The notes: generated from the sequence alone by a model not told the origin. A DNA stretch of 32,240 bases from an uncultured bacterium (GCA_949297715.1 CASFTJ010000015.1:1-32240); one strand, 5' to 3'; counted from the first letter of the stretch, positions 6,718 through 16,023 are shown. Translations and numbers: made by a program.

Positions 6718-9270
6718 TTAATTTTCGTCGTCAATCAGTTTAGTTTGTTCGACATTGAAATCTTCAGCAACTGCCTTTTGCATATCGGCAGGAATTGCGG
6801 TTTCATCTTCTTCAGGGTTCAGGATTTTATTAACCGAAACAACGGTATCATTATCCATCAAGTTTTGGGCTCTGACGCCTGTTGCTGGTCTGCCCTGACA
6901 GCTTATTGAACCTGCATTAATACGGGTTACGACGCCGTTTGCCGTTACCATCATAATGTCGTCGGATTCTTTAACGATTGTAAGTGCAACTAATCTTGAT
7001 TTAGGTGATTTAAATTTAGTTGCGATAAGTCCTATTCCGCCTCTGTTTTGGCTTCTGAATTCGGACAATTTGGTACGTTTGCCAAATCCGTCAGATGTTA
7101 CGACAAGAAGATCCGCATCATAGTTTCTCGGAACTATATCGCAGCCGACGATTGTATCACCTGTTCTAAGTTTCATAGAAGTTACACCTCTTGCGCTTCT
7201 GCCTAAAGGTCTTAGATCTTCAATCGGGAATCTGATTGCCATACCGCATGAGGTTCCGATAATGATTTCATCGTGTGCGGTTGCAAGTTTAACCCAGCAA
7301 AGCTCATCGCCTTCTTCAAGTCCGATTGCGATAATTCCGTTGCGGCGGATATTTGAGAAGTTGTCGAGTTCTATACGTTTGATGTAGCCTTTTCTTGTCA
7401 GCATAATCAAATTCAAATCATGTGAGAATGTGCTGACAGGTACAACTGCTGTAATTGTTTCATTTTGTTCAATCGGAAGGACATTTACTATCGGCAAACC
7501 TTTTGCCTGGCGTCCGCCTTCTGGGAAGTCGTATACATTCAGACTGTAAACAGTTCCTTTTGATGAGAAGAACAGAACTTTATCGTGCATCATTGCCGTA
7601 AAGAAGTGCTGAATATCATCATCTTCTTTTGTTTTTATACCTGATTTACCTCTTGTTGCGCGGTTTTGGCGCTCAAATGTGTCAAGTGAAATTCTCTTTA
7701 AATATCCCTGATGAGTTATAAATACAGCCATCGGAGTGTTTGGTGTTAAATCTTCAATGGTTACTTCACCTTGTTCCGGCAGAATTTGAGTTTTTCTGTC
7801 ATCTCCGTATTTTTCTTTATCTTCGAGAAGTTCTGTTTTAATAATTTCAAGAATTTTGTGACGGCTTGCAAGAATTTCTTCATACTCTGCAATTTTCTTA
7901 ACAAGTTCATCATATTCAGCCTTAACTTTATCCTGTTCCAATCCTGTCAATCTGCGTAATTGCATTTCAAGAATTGCGTTCGCCTGATCGGTGTCAAGCC
8001 CGAATCTGCTCATCAAACCTTCTCTTGCATCGTCGGTTGTTTTTGAATTTTTGATTAATTCAATAACTTCATCAATTGAGCCTAATGCGATGATTAAGCC
8101 TGCTAAAATATGGGCTCTGATTTTAGCTTTTTTAAGGAAGAAAATAGTTCTTCTTGTTACAATTTCAACCCTGTGTTCAACAAATTCGTCTAAAACCTGT
8201 TTCAAATTCATCAATCTTGGCTGCTTGCCGCAAAGAGCAAGCATATTTACGCCGAAAGTTGTTGAAAGTTGAGTATATTTGAACAAATTATTTTTAACAA
8301 CATCAGGTTTTGCATCACGTTTAAGCTCAATAACGATTCTCATACCTTCACGGTCGGACTCGTCACGAATGTCGGAAATTCCTGTAATTCTTTGATCCTT
8401 AACAAGTTCTGCGATTTTTTCGATAAGCATTGATTTATTAACCTGATAAGGAATTTCAGTCACGACGATTGCTGTTCTTGCCTGACGTCCGCCGCCTCCT
8501 GCAATTTCTTCAATAGTTGCAACGGCTGACATTTTTATTGAGCCTCTGCCTGTTTCGTAAGCCTGCTTAATATCGTTCAAACCGATAATAGTAGCCGCTG
8601 TCGGGAAGTCAGGGCCTTTAATATATTCCATAAGTTCACTAACCGTAATATCGGGGTTGTTAATAAGAGCAACCGTACCGTCAACGATTTCGCATACGTT
8701 ATGAGGCGGAATATTTGTTGCCATGCCGACTGCGATACCTGAGCATCCGTTCAGCAAAAGCATCGGAAGTCTAACAGGAAGAACTGAGGGTTCCTGCAAT
8801 GAGCCGTCAAAGTTCGGTTCAAATTCGACTGTTTCGCAGTCAATATCAGCAAGCATTGATTGAGTAATTTTATGCATGCGGGCTTCTGTATACCTCATCG
8901 CAGCCGCCCCGTCACCGTCGACTGAACCGAAGTTTCCGTGACCGTCTACTGTCAGATATCTTGTTGAAAAGTCTTGTGCCATACGAACAAGAGCTTCATA
9001 TACGGCACTGTCGCCGTGCGGGTGGTATTTACCGAGAACTTCACCAACGATACGGGCGCATTTCTTAAACGGTTTGTCAGGTGTCATCCCTAATTCGTTC
9101 ATTGCATACAAAATACGTCTGTGAACAGGTTTTAAGCCGTCCCTTACATCCGGCAGCGCACGACCTACGATTACACTCATTGCATAATCTATATATGAAC
9201 GCTTCATTTCTTCTCTTATATTTACCGGAATTATCTTCCCGTCACTAAACATACTTTGTTGATTACTCAT
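6718..9270 (-). CDS. gyrA: DNA gyrase subunit A
   Basis: The 850-residue protein is full-length GyrA, the DNA-cleaving subunit of the ATP-dependent supercoiling enzyme (with GyrB, not in this window). The winged-helix/tower core is clear: [18 protein letters not shown], the [17 protein letters not shown] quinolone region (Ser88 and Glu92 at the positions of E. coli Ser83 and Asp87) and the active-site Tyr127 in AMRYTEAR. The C-terminal beta-pinwheel is present, but the usual first-blade GyrA box (QRRGGKG) is replaced by [10 protein letters not shown] near residue 537. A box-like QNRGGIG occurs later, near residue 740. GAGGT lies a few bases upstream of the ATG. The ends are well supported, and the start MSNQQSMFS fits family length. 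Confidence 0.97.
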   Translation of the reverse strand: MSNQQSMFSDGKIIPVNIREEMKRSYIDYAMSVIVGRALPDVRDGLKPVHRRILYAMNELGMTPDKPFKKCARIVGEVLGKYHPHGDSAVYEALVRMAQDFSTRYLTVDGHGNFGSVDGDGAAAMRYTEARMHKITQSMLADIDCETVEFEPNFDGSLQEPSVLPVRLPMLLLNGCSGIAVGMATNIPPHNVCEIVDGTVALINNPDITVSELMEYIKGPDFPTAATIIGLNDIKQAYETGRGSIKMSAVATIEEIAGGGGRQARTAIVVTEIPYQVNKSMLIEKIAELVKDQRITGISDIRDESDREGMRIVIELKRDAKPDVVKNNLFKYTQLSTTFGVNMLALCGKQPRLMNLKQVLDEFVEHRVEIVTRRTIFFLKKAKIRAHILAGLIIALGSIDEVIELIKNSKTTDDAREGLMSRFGLDTDQANAILEMQLRRLTGLEQDKVKAEYDELVKKIAEYEEILASRHKILEIIKTELLEDKEKYGDDRKTQILPEQGEVTIEDLTPNTPMAVFITHQGYLKRISLDTFERQNRATRGKSGIKTKEDDDIQHFFTAMMHDKVLFFSSKGTVYSLNVYDFPEGGRQAKGLPIVNVLPIEQNETITAVVPVSTFSHDLNLIMLTRKGYIKRIELDNFSNIRRNGIIAIGLEEGDELCWVKLATAHDEIIIGTSCGMAIRFPIEDLRPLGRSARGVTSMKLRTGDTIVGCDIVPRNYDADLLVVTSDGFGKRTKLSEFRSQNRGGIGLIATKFKSPKSRLVALTIVKESDDIMMVTANGVVTRINAGSISCQGRPATGVRAQNLMDNDTVVSVNKILNPEEDETAIPADMQKAVAEDFNVEQTKLIDDEN

Positions 9271-9419
9271 CTCTTACCTCAGTCTGATTATTTCTATTTA
9301 CTTTTAATCTTTTTATCCATGAAAGCTGTTTATACCTAAAACATTCAACAAGTCTTTTAATTTTATATTTATTATTTCCCTAAGTGTCTGTTTAAAAGAA
9401 AACTTGCTTCCACTCCTAC

Positions 9420-9449
9420 ATTGTACCATAAACACGTGATTTTGGACAA
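9420..9449 (-). promoter_or_regulatory. Possible gyrA promoter
   Basis: Read on the minus strand: TTGTCC (9449-9444), an 18-bp spacer and TACAAT (9425-9420). This would give a leader of roughly 140 nt before the gyrA ATG. The rest of 9271-9419 is AT-rich and shows no gene or clear riboswitch fold. Confidence 0.4.
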
Positions 9450-9498
9450 TTTTAAATTAATCTTTACATAGGGTAAAGTTATGAAAATATTTTTGAAT

Positions 9499-9527
9499 TT
9501 GTACAGGGATTTAATTTGTGCTAATAA
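9499..9527 (+). promoter_or_regulatory. holA promoter, near-leaderless
   Basis: TTGTAC (9499-9504), 17 bp, then TAATAA (9522-9527) preceded by TGC (extended -10). The ATG of holA begins 7 nt after the hexamer and there is no Shine-Dalgarno sequence. Confidence 0.5.
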
Positions 9528-9534
9528 TTAAGAT

Positions 9535-10491
9535 ATGGCAGTTTATTTTTTCTACGGCGACGAAGATTTTAATATAGAAAAAGAAATCGACAAGCTGAAA
9601 AAAGGTCTTGATAAGAATTTTTTGGAAATGAGTTTTAAAACTTATGACAATCCGAAGTTTCCGGATTTAATTTCGGTTTTGCGCTCACAGCCTTTGATGT
9701 TTGGGAAAATGCTTGTGGTTATAAAATGTTTGGATTATTTTACGAAGACTTTTGACGACAAACAGATAAAAGAAATTGAATCAGCTTTAGAGAATAATAA
9801 TGAAAATCTTGATATAGTTTTTGTGGCGGAACTTCCTCGTGACGGCGGTAAGAAGCTTGACAGCAGAAAGAAAATTTTTAAAATTCTCTCAAAATATAAC
9901 GCAAAAGAATGTGCTTCAATTCCGAGTTACAAGACGGCAGAACTTGAAGATTGGGTTAAAAGGGAGGCAAAGGCTAAGTCTTTGAAAATTAATCCGGATG
10001 CAGTTACTTCTTTAATTATTCAGGTCGGAAATAATTTGCGCCAGCTTGACGGCGAGTTGGAAAAACTGAAGCTTATGTGCTATCCCGATAAAGTTGCAAC
10101 AAAAGAAATGATTAAAGAAATTTGTATTTCAAACGAAGATTTATTTGCGTTTTCTGATTATTTGATGTTGGGAGAAAAAGATAAGGCGCTTTTGGAATAC
10201 AGAAAATTATTGGAGAAAAAATATCCGCTTGAGATTTTGTCAACTTTGCAAACTATGCTGAGAAGATGGATTATAATCAAGGCAAAATCGTCTGAGCTTT
10301 CTCCTTTTGAGCTTGGAAAATTGACCGGACAGCACGAATATGTTGTAAAACTTTCTATTCAAAAACTTAAAAAAACAAATTTGAAAGATCTTGTAGCGAT
10401 GAAAAAAAATCTTACTGAAGCGGAATACAGAATAAAATCAGGGCAGTCTTTTAACGTGGAAGATGAGGTGGAAAATGCTTTCCTCAAATAA
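9535..10491 (+). CDS. holA: DNA polymerase III delta subunit (clamp loader)
   Basis: The 318-residue product has the size and composition of HolA, the 'wrench' subunit that opens the beta sliding clamp. The N-terminal region starts VYFFYGDEDFNIEKEI, the degenerate nucleotide-binding fold typical of delta. The central LIIQVGNNLRQLDGELEKLKL is the hallmark delta segment, and the C-terminal collar domain has repeated basic helices. The gene overlaps holB by 17 nt, so delta and delta' are made from one transcript, which fits their assembly into one complex. The start has no Shine-Dalgarno but a well-placed promoter. Delta is poorly conserved between phyla, and the identification rests on the motifs, the length and the holB neighbour. 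Confidence 0.88.
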   Translation: MAVYFFYGDEDFNIEKEIDKLKKGLDKNFLEMSFKTYDNPKFPDLISVLRSQPLMFGKMLVVIKCLDYFTKTFDDKQIKEIESALENNNENLDIVFVAELPRDGGKKLDSRKKIFKILSKYNAKECASIPSYKTAELEDWVKREAKAKSLKINPDAVTSLIIQVGNNLRQLDGELEKLKLMCYPDKVATKEMIKEICISNEDLFAFSDYLMLGEKDKALLEYRKLLEKKYPLEILSTLQTMLRRWIIIKAKSSELSPFELGKLTGQHEYVVKLSIQKLKKTNLKDLVAMKKNLTEAEYRIKSGQSFNVEDEVENAFLK

Positions 10492-11344
10492 AATCAGAGA
10501 AGATTACCCGAAACTTATCGAATATTTTGAAAGCGGGATTAATAATCCCCAAAGAAGTATCGCACATTGTATTCTTCTTTATGGAAATGATTTGAATGCT
10601 CAATATCAAATTGCACTGGAAGTTGCAAGAATGCTTAATTGTAAAGGTTCCCGCACCCCAGATTGCGATTGTTTAAATTGCCGCTGGATAAGAGAAAATA
10701 ATCACCCCGAAGTTAAAACAATATCCAAAGTTGACAACAAACCCTCCGATGATGATGCTAAAACCGTAATTTCAATTTCGCAGGCAAGAATGATTAAGAA
10801 TGATTTGATGGTTTCGTCGGATTATCATAGAGTTTTAATTTTTTGCGACAAAGATAAGGACGGAAATATTTGCCCGTTGAATGAGATTAATTTTCCTGAA
10901 GCTGCTGCTAATGCTCTTTTGAAAACTTTTGAAGAACCGCCTTCCGGTACGACTTTTTTCTTTCTGACAAAAGACAAAACCGATGTAATTACAACGGTGC
11001 TTTCTCGTGCGCAAAGCTTTTTTGTGCCGTCAAAACTTTCCGAAGACAGAGATTTTTCAATAGTTAAGGATTTAATGGATTTCTTTTTGGAAATTGAACG
11101 TTCTCAAGTTTTGGAATTTAGTGAAAAGCTTACTGAACTTTCTCAGGAGCACGAACCTTTGTTAATCTTAACTCAGATGCAAAACTATCTTGCGGCAATA
11201 GTTTCAGGTGGAAGTTTGTCCAGAGCAAAACAGTATGAATTTATTAAATATATGAAGTTAATCGAAAATGCGAAAAAACAATTTGATGTGAATATGAACC
11301 CGCAGATTGTTTTTGAAACTCTCAGCCTGAATCTTGTTTTGTGA
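10475..11344 (+). CDS. holB: DNA polymerase III delta' subunit (clamp loader)
   Basis: This 289-residue AAA+ family protein has a zinc-module-like Cys set (Cys56, 64, 66, 69), the helical segment AAANALLKTFEEPP typical of delta' and gamma/tau, and an arginine-finger region LSRAQSF (Ser177-Arg178). The usual SRC triad is SRA here. The Walker A position reads YGNDLNAQYQ with no GK[ST], so it should not bind ATP. That fits delta', the stator subunit, rather than DnaX. I chose ATG 10475 because GAGGTG lies directly upstream. An in-frame ATG at 10463 overlaps that site. The gene starts inside holA and is probably translationally coupled to it. Confidence 0.88.
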   Translation: MLSSNKIREDYPKLIEYFESGINNPQRSIAHCILLYGNDLNAQYQIALEVARMLNCKGSRTPDCDCLNCRWIRENNHPEVKTISKVDNKPSDDDAKTVISISQARMIKNDLMVSSDYHRVLIFCDKDKDGNICPLNEINFPEAAANALLKTFEEPPSGTTFFFLTKDKTDVITTVLSRAQSFFVPSKLSEDRDFSIVKDLMDFFLEIERSQVLEFSEKLTELSQEHEPLLILTQMQNYLAAIVSGGSLSRAKQYEFIKYMKLIENAKKQFDVNMNPQIVFETLSLNLVL

Positions 11345-11355
11345 TTTTTAACAAA

Positions 11356-11384
11356 TTGATTATCGGACGTTTCTTATTTATAAT
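11356..11384 (+). promoter_or_regulatory. Promoter of the histidine kinase gene, leaderless spacing
   Basis: TTGATT (11356-11361), 17 bp, then a perfect TATAAT (11379-11384). The six bases TTAGGC separate the -10 box from the ATG at 11391, placing the predicted start point on the A of the start codon. Confidence 0.65.
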
Positions 11385-11390
11385 TTAGGC

Positions 11391-13049
11391 ATGAAAAAGT
11401 TCGACATATTCAACCGTTTTAGGGATGCGGTAATTATTGTAAACAACAGCGGGGATGTTGTTTATAAAAATAATAAATTTAAAAGATGGTTTTCGGAGTT
11501 TTCGGGGCTTAAAAAATTTTCGCATAATGTGAATTTTGATATCTGCCCGCTTGAAAGTGATAATATCCGAAACTATTCTCCCATCTATAATGCGCTGATT
11601 TCTAAAGAGGATTTTTCAGCAAGAATTTCTTACCAAAGTGAAACCGGAGAACTTAAATATTATGACCTTTTTGCTGCTAAAAGATGGCGTTATACTATAA
11701 TGTTTTTTTCTGACATAAGCGCCGAAACAGAGCTTAATTCAATTGAAAAACAAAATCAAAAACTTAAAGAACAAATAAATATTCTTGAAAAACAAAACGA
11801 AGATTTGATGAAAATTAAACAAAAAGCGCAATCCCAAGCTATCCGAATTGCACTTATAAACAAAGTTTCCAACACAATCAGAGAGTCGATGGATTTGTCC
11901 GTAATTTTGGTTTCAGCGTTGAAAGAATTGTCTGTAATGTTCGGTGCTTTTAAAACTTATTATGCATCTTACAATGAGAAAAAATTTTTTATAGAAGAAG
12001 TTTATCCGTCTAAAAATTCCGAGTTAAAAAAAGAATTTGAATTTGATGAAGAAACGGCTGAAACTATTCTCTCACAAAGGATTTCGATACAGTATATTTT
12101 GAAAGAATTTAAAAATGCCCACCCGTTTAAGCAGCCTGTAATGCGGATTGCTCTTCCGGTTTTTCATCTCCAAAACCTAATCGGAGTGATAGTTTTGCTG
12201 AGTTACAACAAAAGGGAATTGAATGAAGAATTGGAAATTCTGGAAGCAATCTCTTCGCAATTAGGAAACGCAATTATAAGAGCCGAACTTTATAATAAAA
12301 ATATTCAAACCGTTCATCAGCTCCAGAATGCATTGAAAGAGCTTAAAGAAACACAACTTCATTTGATAAATTCGGAAAAAATGGCATCTCTCGGTCAGCT
12401 TGTTGCAGGAGTAGCCCATGAAATTAATACTCCGGTCGCTTCAATTAAATCGAATAATGCAATACTTTCAAAGTTTATTCCCCGCATAGAAGATGCTGAA
12501 ATATCCTCGATACTTGCTGATATCAATGAAGTTGACCGTGAAGCAATACAAAGAATCAGCCATATGGTAACTTCATTAAAAAAATTCGTTCGTCTTGATG
12601 AAGCCGAACTTCAGGAAGCCGATATTAACAAAGAGCTGGAACTAACGCTGGACTTGATTCGCCACGAAACAAAGAACAGAATAGAGATTGAAAAACATTA
12701 CGGAGATATCCCTCTTATAAAGTGCTATCCGAATATGCTAAATCAAGTATTCACCAATGTTTTGGTCAATGCTTGCCAGGCAATTGAAGGGTGCGGAAAG
12801 ATAACAATAACGACTTCTTATGAGGCTAAAACTTTGACTGTGTCTATAAAAGACACCGGAAAAGGAATTGAAAAATCAGAAATTAATAAAATTTTTACAG
12901 CCGGATATACTACAAAGGGAGTAGGAGTCGGAACAGGATTAGGATTAGCGATTTCTGCAAAGATAATTGAAAAGCACGGGGGCGAAATTATTGTAAACAG
13001 TGAGGTCGGCAAAGGTACCGAGTTTATTATTACTATCTGTAGTGAGTAG
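11391..13049 (+). CDS. Soluble PAS-GAF sensor histidine kinase, orphan
   Basis: The 552-residue protein has an N-terminal PAS-like domain (about 1-110), a Gln/Lys/Glu coiled coil (about 115-155), a GAF domain (about 160-300), a second short coiled coil, and a HisKA/HATPase_c kinase core. The phospho-acceptor is His343 in AGVAHEINTP. The N box NVLVNACQAI, G1 box DTGKGIE and G2 box GTGLGLAISAKIIEKHGG are complete, so it should autophosphorylate. There is no transmembrane segment, so it senses a cytoplasmic signal. No response regulator is adjacent. The H-box and the kinase core next to a GAF domain recall cyanobacterial-type sensors. It begins 46 nt after holB with its own promoter. AT-rich gene-free DNA follows. 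Confidence 0.92.
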   Translation: MKKFDIFNRFRDAVIIVNNSGDVVYKNNKFKRWFSEFSGLKKFSHNVNFDICPLESDNIRNYSPIYNALISKEDFSARISYQSETGELKYYDLFAAKRWRYTIMFFSDISAETELNSIEKQNQKLKEQINILEKQNEDLMKIKQKAQSQAIRIALINKVSNTIRESMDLSVILVSALKELSVMFGAFKTYYASYNEKKFFIEEVYPSKNSELKKEFEFDEETAETILSQRISIQYILKEFKNAHPFKQPVMRIALPVFHLQNLIGVIVLLSYNKRELNEELEILEAISSQLGNAIIRAELYNKNIQTVHQLQNALKELKETQLHLINSEKMASLGQLVAGVAHEINTPVASIKSNNAILSKFIPRIEDAEISSILADINEVDREAIQRISHMVTSLKKFVRLDEAELQEADINKELELTLDLIRHETKNRIEIEKHYGDIPLIKCYPNMLNQVFTNVLVNACQAIEGCGKITITTSYEAKTLTVSIKDTGKGIEKSEINKIFTAGYTTKGVGVGTGLGLAISAKIIEKHGGEIIVNSEVGKGTEFIITICSE

Positions 13050-13359
13050 TATGTATTAAAAAATGTTACAAATTTGATTTACATATAATTGAATTTCATC
13101 TTATATTTAAAAAACAATCATTAAATTTGAACAAATAATATAACCGGCGCATGACAGAATGCAAAAAATAGTTTATATTATAAATATAAAGTGTGAGTGT
13201 TACCCTTTATAAAAAATTTTACTAAAGACAGATATCCCGCAGTAAAAGATTTAAATTGTAAACAAATTTTAATATAAGTAGGTAAAAAGGCAATAATATT
13301 CTAACCAAATTTTTTATAAAAGTATAGTGTGTAGAATATTTTTGTAGTGTCGGAGGAAA
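13050..13359. other. Gene-free AT-rich spacer before the HEAT-repeat gene
   Basis: No credible coding frame or RNA gene is visible. It contains an AT-only palindrome TTTATATT-ATA-AATATAAA (13172-13190), which may be an operator or chance in this composition. A GGAGG (13352-13356) serves the downstream gene. No convincing promoter pair could be chosen. Confidence 0.5.
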
Positions 13360-14220
13360 ATGATGACAATTAGTGTGAACAGCAAGAAAAAACAGGTGAA
13401 GAAAACTTTTGATGAATTGTTGATGGATTTGAGAACAAGTAATTCAGAAAAAGTAAGATATAATGCAGCCCGTGTTTTAGGCGAAATGGGTGATTCAAAA
13501 GCTGTTGAACCGTTAATTGATGTTTTGAAAAATGATAAAAACGGTTCCGTCAGATTGTATGCAGCGCGCGCTTTAGGTGAACTTGGCGACAGCAAAGCTA
13601 CAACTCACTTAATTGAATCTTTGCGAGAAGACAGAAATGTCGATGTTAGAGTACGTGCTGCCCGTGCATTAGGTCGTTTGGGCGGCGCTATTGTTGTTGA
13701 ACCGCTTGTTGAAGCGTTGAATGACGAAAACCCGCAAGTGTGTATTACTGCAACTGATGCTCTTATTGAAATAGGCGATGTCGCAACTGATGCTTTGATA
13801 GCATCACTTGATCATGAAAAAGTTAACGTACGCTGCGATGCAACAAGAGCATTGGGCGAAATCGGAAACAAAAAGGCAGTTGATAAAGTCATTAATATGC
13901 TTTATGACGAATGGGTAAACGTTAGAATTTATGCGGTTACATCTTTGGGTAAATTGAATGATACAAAAGCAGTTCCGGCTTTGATTGATGTAATGAAAAA
14001 CCGCAACGAAAATGAACTTGTTAGAGCCGGAGCAGCAGCAGCTTTAGGAGTATTGAGAGATCAAAGAGCATTGCTTCCTTTAAGAGAACTTATTATGGAA
14101 GCTGAAGAACTCGGCGAACTTGAAGATACTGCTTTGAAATCATTCAAGAAAATTATGGCTGCAAACTGGCAATCAATTCCGGGCGCAACTGCTCAGAAAA
14201 AACCGGCTAACGCTTTTTAA
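13360..14220 (+). CDS. HEAT-repeat protein of the PBS-lyase HEAT-like type
   Basis: The 286-residue product is almost entirely seven HEAT-like repeats of about 31 residues. Each has the pattern VRxxAARALGELGDxxAVxPLIxxL that defines PBS-lyase HEAT-like repeats. The first covers about residues 25-60 and the last ends near 255. Such repeats form alpha-solenoids that bind other proteins. In Cyanobacteria relatives include phycobilin lyases, but no phycobiliprotein gene is present here and the protein lacks extra domains, so a scaffold or adaptor role is more likely. GGAGG lies 3 nt before ATG 13360 and 6 nt before ATG 13363; the second Met may be the true start. A strong terminator follows. Confidence 0.85.
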   Translation: MMTISVNSKKKQVKKTFDELLMDLRTSNSEKVRYNAARVLGEMGDSKAVEPLIDVLKNDKNGSVRLYAARALGELGDSKATTHLIESLREDRNVDVRVRAARALGRLGGAIVVEPLVEALNDENPQVCITATDALIEIGDVATDALIASLDHEKVNVRCDATRALGEIGNKKAVDKVINMLYDEWVNVRIYAVTSLGKLNDTKAVPALIDVMKNRNENELVRAGAAAALGVLRDQRALLPLRELIMEAEELGELEDTALKSFKKIMAANWQSIPGATAQKKPANAF

Positions 14221-14264
14221 TTGAAACCAATAGTTTGAAATAATTCTCAATAATGTATGTACAA

Positions 14265-14293
14265 AAAAAGACCGCTTAACCCGCGGTCTTTTT
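14265..14293. terminator. Bidirectional intrinsic terminator
   Basis: An 11-bp stem, AAAAAGACCGC (14265-14275) and GCGGTCTTTTT (14283-14293), with a 7-nt loop. The A-run on the left and T-run on the right serve both the HEAT-repeat gene (+) and the convergent prepilin gene (-). Confidence 0.9.
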
Positions 14294-14315
14294 AATTTTA
14301 TAAATTAAAAAATAA

Positions 14316-14999
14316 TTACCAGGGATAATCTTTTTTTATTTCCCATCCGTCGTATTCAATTAATTTCGAACAGTAGCAGCCAGGGCCTAAAACTCCTCCT
14401 TGTGCATTTGGGTTGCACTGACCGCTTGTTCCATTTTCTGCCATAAGAGCTTTTCTTGACCAACTCCAATCTTTATATTGGTCATAGGTTTGGAATTGGT
14501 TGTTTACTATGCTAAAGACAAATAAGTCTCGTCCCATTTTATTAGGTGATTTATTTCCGTTTATATCAACTGCTATATGAAAAGGGTTATTAAATGCTCT
14601 TACTATTATAATAAAAATATATGTACCATCTTCTAATACTAATGTTGGGTGAGCAGGGTTATGTTTTTTTCCACCTAAATCAGTATAGTTGTATGTATTA
14701 GATTCTTTATTGATTATTGTTCTAAGATATGGTGCGTAATATGTTTGTAAAAACGTATTTTCATCCAAATTATAGTCCCAGTCTTCAACATTTCCATATT
14801 TGGATTTTGCAAATTCCGTTGCTTGTTTTAATGTTGAATATACCTTTTTTAGTTGGGTTGTTGTTTGCTTTTTTTGATACTTGCTAATAATTGACGGTAA
14901 GGTCATAGCAATTACAATTCCAAGCACGCCAAGTGTGATAAGGACTTCTGCCATTGTAAATGCCGTTTTTTTTAGATTACGTACCTTTTTTTCTAACAT
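14316..14999 (-). CDS. Type IV prepilin-like protein
   Basis: The 227-residue protein has a short basic leader (MLEKKVRNLKKTA) followed by FTMAEVLITLGVLGIV, with Glu at +5 of the mature chain and a hydrophobic helix, as in type IV pilins and pseudopilins. The residue before the cleavage site is Ala13, not the usual Gly. The C-terminal domain contains DINGNKSPNKMGRDLFVF and ends with a Cys pair (GCYCS) and an aromatic tail. The start at 14999 is preferred over an in-frame ATG at 15086 because AAAGGA lies just upstream and the leader then has normal length; the sigma70 promoter at 15066-15094 also overlaps the longer frame. A small HTH gene is divergent from it. Confidence 0.85.
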   Translation of the reverse strand: MLEKKVRNLKKTAFTMAEVLITLGVLGIVIAMTLPSIISKYQKKQTTTQLKKVYSTLKQATEFAKSKYGNVEDWDYNLDENTFLQTYYAPYLRTIINKESNTYNYTDLGGKKHNPAHPTLVLEDGTYIFIIIVRAFNNPFHIAVDINGNKSPNKMGRDLFVFSIVNNQFQTYDQYKDWSWSRKALMAENGTSGQCNPNAQGGVLGPGCYCSKLIEYDGWEIKKDYPW

Positions 15000-15065
15000 A
15001 TCTGTCCTTTCAATTATTTGTAAATTATTAAATTTTTCAATAAAAATAATGCATTTATTAATTGC

Positions 15066-15094
15066 ATAGTACATTATATAGTGCATTTTGTCAA
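15066..15094 (-). promoter_or_regulatory. Strong promoter of the prepilin gene
   Basis: Read on the minus strand: consensus TTGACA (15094-15089), a 17-bp spacer and TACTAT (15071-15066). It lies about 67 bp upstream of the ATG at 14999, leaving a leader of about 60 nt. Confidence 0.75.
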
Positions 15095-15122
15095 TTTAAT
15101 TTCGCAAAAATTCATTAAATAG

Positions 15123-15128
15123 TATGAT
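15123..15128 (+). promoter_or_regulatory. -10 box at leaderless spacing before the small HTH gene
   Basis: TATGAT (15123-15128), then six bases (TGTACA), then the ATG at 15135. No Shine-Dalgarno and only a weak -35 (TTTCGC or TTCGCA) can be seen. Confidence 0.5.
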
Positions 15129-15134
15129 TGTACA

Positions 15135-15374
15135 ATGAATAGTGAATATAGATTGGATTTGGATAATTTAAAAGAGCAAATAAAATATCTTGCAGCAGTT
15201 CAGGGGATAACGATGAACAAATTGAAGCAAGAAGTAAATTCCAAATACAATAAAACTGACAGCGTAAGAAATTTAGGCAACAAGCTTAGAAATAAGACAT
15301 TTAGAGTTTCTGAACTTGCTGAAATAGCAGATATTCTGGGGTATGAAATTTATCTGCACAAAAAAATGGTTTAA
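15135..15374 (+). CDS. Small helix-turn-helix protein (XRE-like)
   Basis: The 79-residue product is basic and mostly helical. The segment LKYLAAVQGITMNKLKQEV resembles the first helices of an XRE/Cro-type HTH, and ELAEIADILGYEI is the typical last helix of small XRE-like DNA-binding proteins. It is divergent from the prepilin gene, and the two start within 136 bp of each other, so autoregulation or control of the prepilin is possible (inference). It has no Shine-Dalgarno sequence, and a -10 hexamer ends 6 nt before the ATG. Its stop lies one base from the stop of the convergent ispD gene. Confidence 0.75.
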   Translation: MNSEYRLDLDNLKEQIKYLAAVQGITMNKLKQEVNSKYNKTDSVRNLGNKLRNKTFRVSELAEIADILGYEIYLHKKMV

Positions 15375-15375
15375 A

Positions 15376-16023
15376 TTATTTCAAAAATATTTTGGCGGTT
15401 TCAATATCAAATTGAGTTGTAATTTTTATATTTTTATAACTTCCGTCAAGAATATAAACCGTTTCACCTAAAGCCTCAAGCATTCCGGCATCGTCTGTGA
15501 AGTTTTGATCTTTAAGTTTGTCGTGAGCTTTTTTAATCAGTTTATATTCAAAAGCCTGTGGGGTTTGTGTGTTGTAAAGTTTTGAGCGGTCAATAGTGCG
15601 GATAATTTTTCCGTTCTCAACTTCTTTAATCGTGTCGATTGTTTTGGTTGCGACAGTAAGCGCCTTCATATCCTTAACCATTTCAATGCAGTTGTTTATG
15701 ATATCAGTCGTAACCATAGGTCTGGCTCCGTCATGAATTATCACATAATCGCATTCGGATTTTTGAAGTCCATTGTAGACCGATTGCTGGCGTGTTGTCC
15801 CGCCTTCGGTAAAGGTTATTTTTTCGTAATCTTTGAAAATTTCTTTTAATTCATCCATTATTGAAATGTGAGAACAAACGATAATTTCATCAACATTTGA
15901 GGCTTCAAAAGCGTCAATCGTGTATTTTATAATCTCTTTATCATAAACTTTTTCAAGAAGTTTGTTCTTGTTTCCAAACCTTGAAGAGGTTCCTCCTGCT
16001 GTTATAACGGCATTAATTTTCAT
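15376..16023 (-). CDS. ispD: 2-C-methyl-D-erythritol 4-phosphate cytidylyltransferase
   Basis: The 215-residue enzyme condenses MEP with CTP to give CDP-methylerythritol and diphosphate, the third step of the MEP isoprenoid pathway. The nucleotide-binding loop TAGGTSSRFG is at residues 8-17 with Lys21 following. The IspD signature VIIHDGARP, the TTRQQSVYNGL segment and the QTPQAF motif are all present. Length is close to the usual 225-235 residues. The start is supported by GGGAG 8-10 nt upstream. The gene stands alone, convergent with the small HTH gene; ispF is not in the window. The related TarI/IspD2 cytidylyltransferases share much of this pattern, but the MEP-type motifs favour IspD. 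Confidence 0.9.
   Translation of the reverse strand: MKINAVITAGGTSSRFGNKNKLLEKVYDKEIIKYTIDAFEASNVDEIIVCSHISIMDELKEIFKDYEKITFTEGGTTRQQSVYNGLQKSECDYVIIHDGARPMVTTDIINNCIEMVKDMKALTVATKTIDTIKEVENGKIIRTIDRSKLYNTQTPQAFEYKLIKKAHDKLKDQNFTDDAGMLEALGETVYILDGSYKNIKITTQFDIETAKIFLK

Noticed and set aside
13172-13190. AT-only palindrome TTTATATT-ATA-AATATAAA
   Set aside because: Perfect but made only of A and T in very AT-rich spacer DNA, so chance is a sufficient explanation.
15000-15086. N-terminal extension of the second prepilin to ATG 15086
   Set aside because: It overlaps the TTGACA/TACTAT promoter and puts about 43 residues before the prepilin site. AAAGGA supports the start at 14999.
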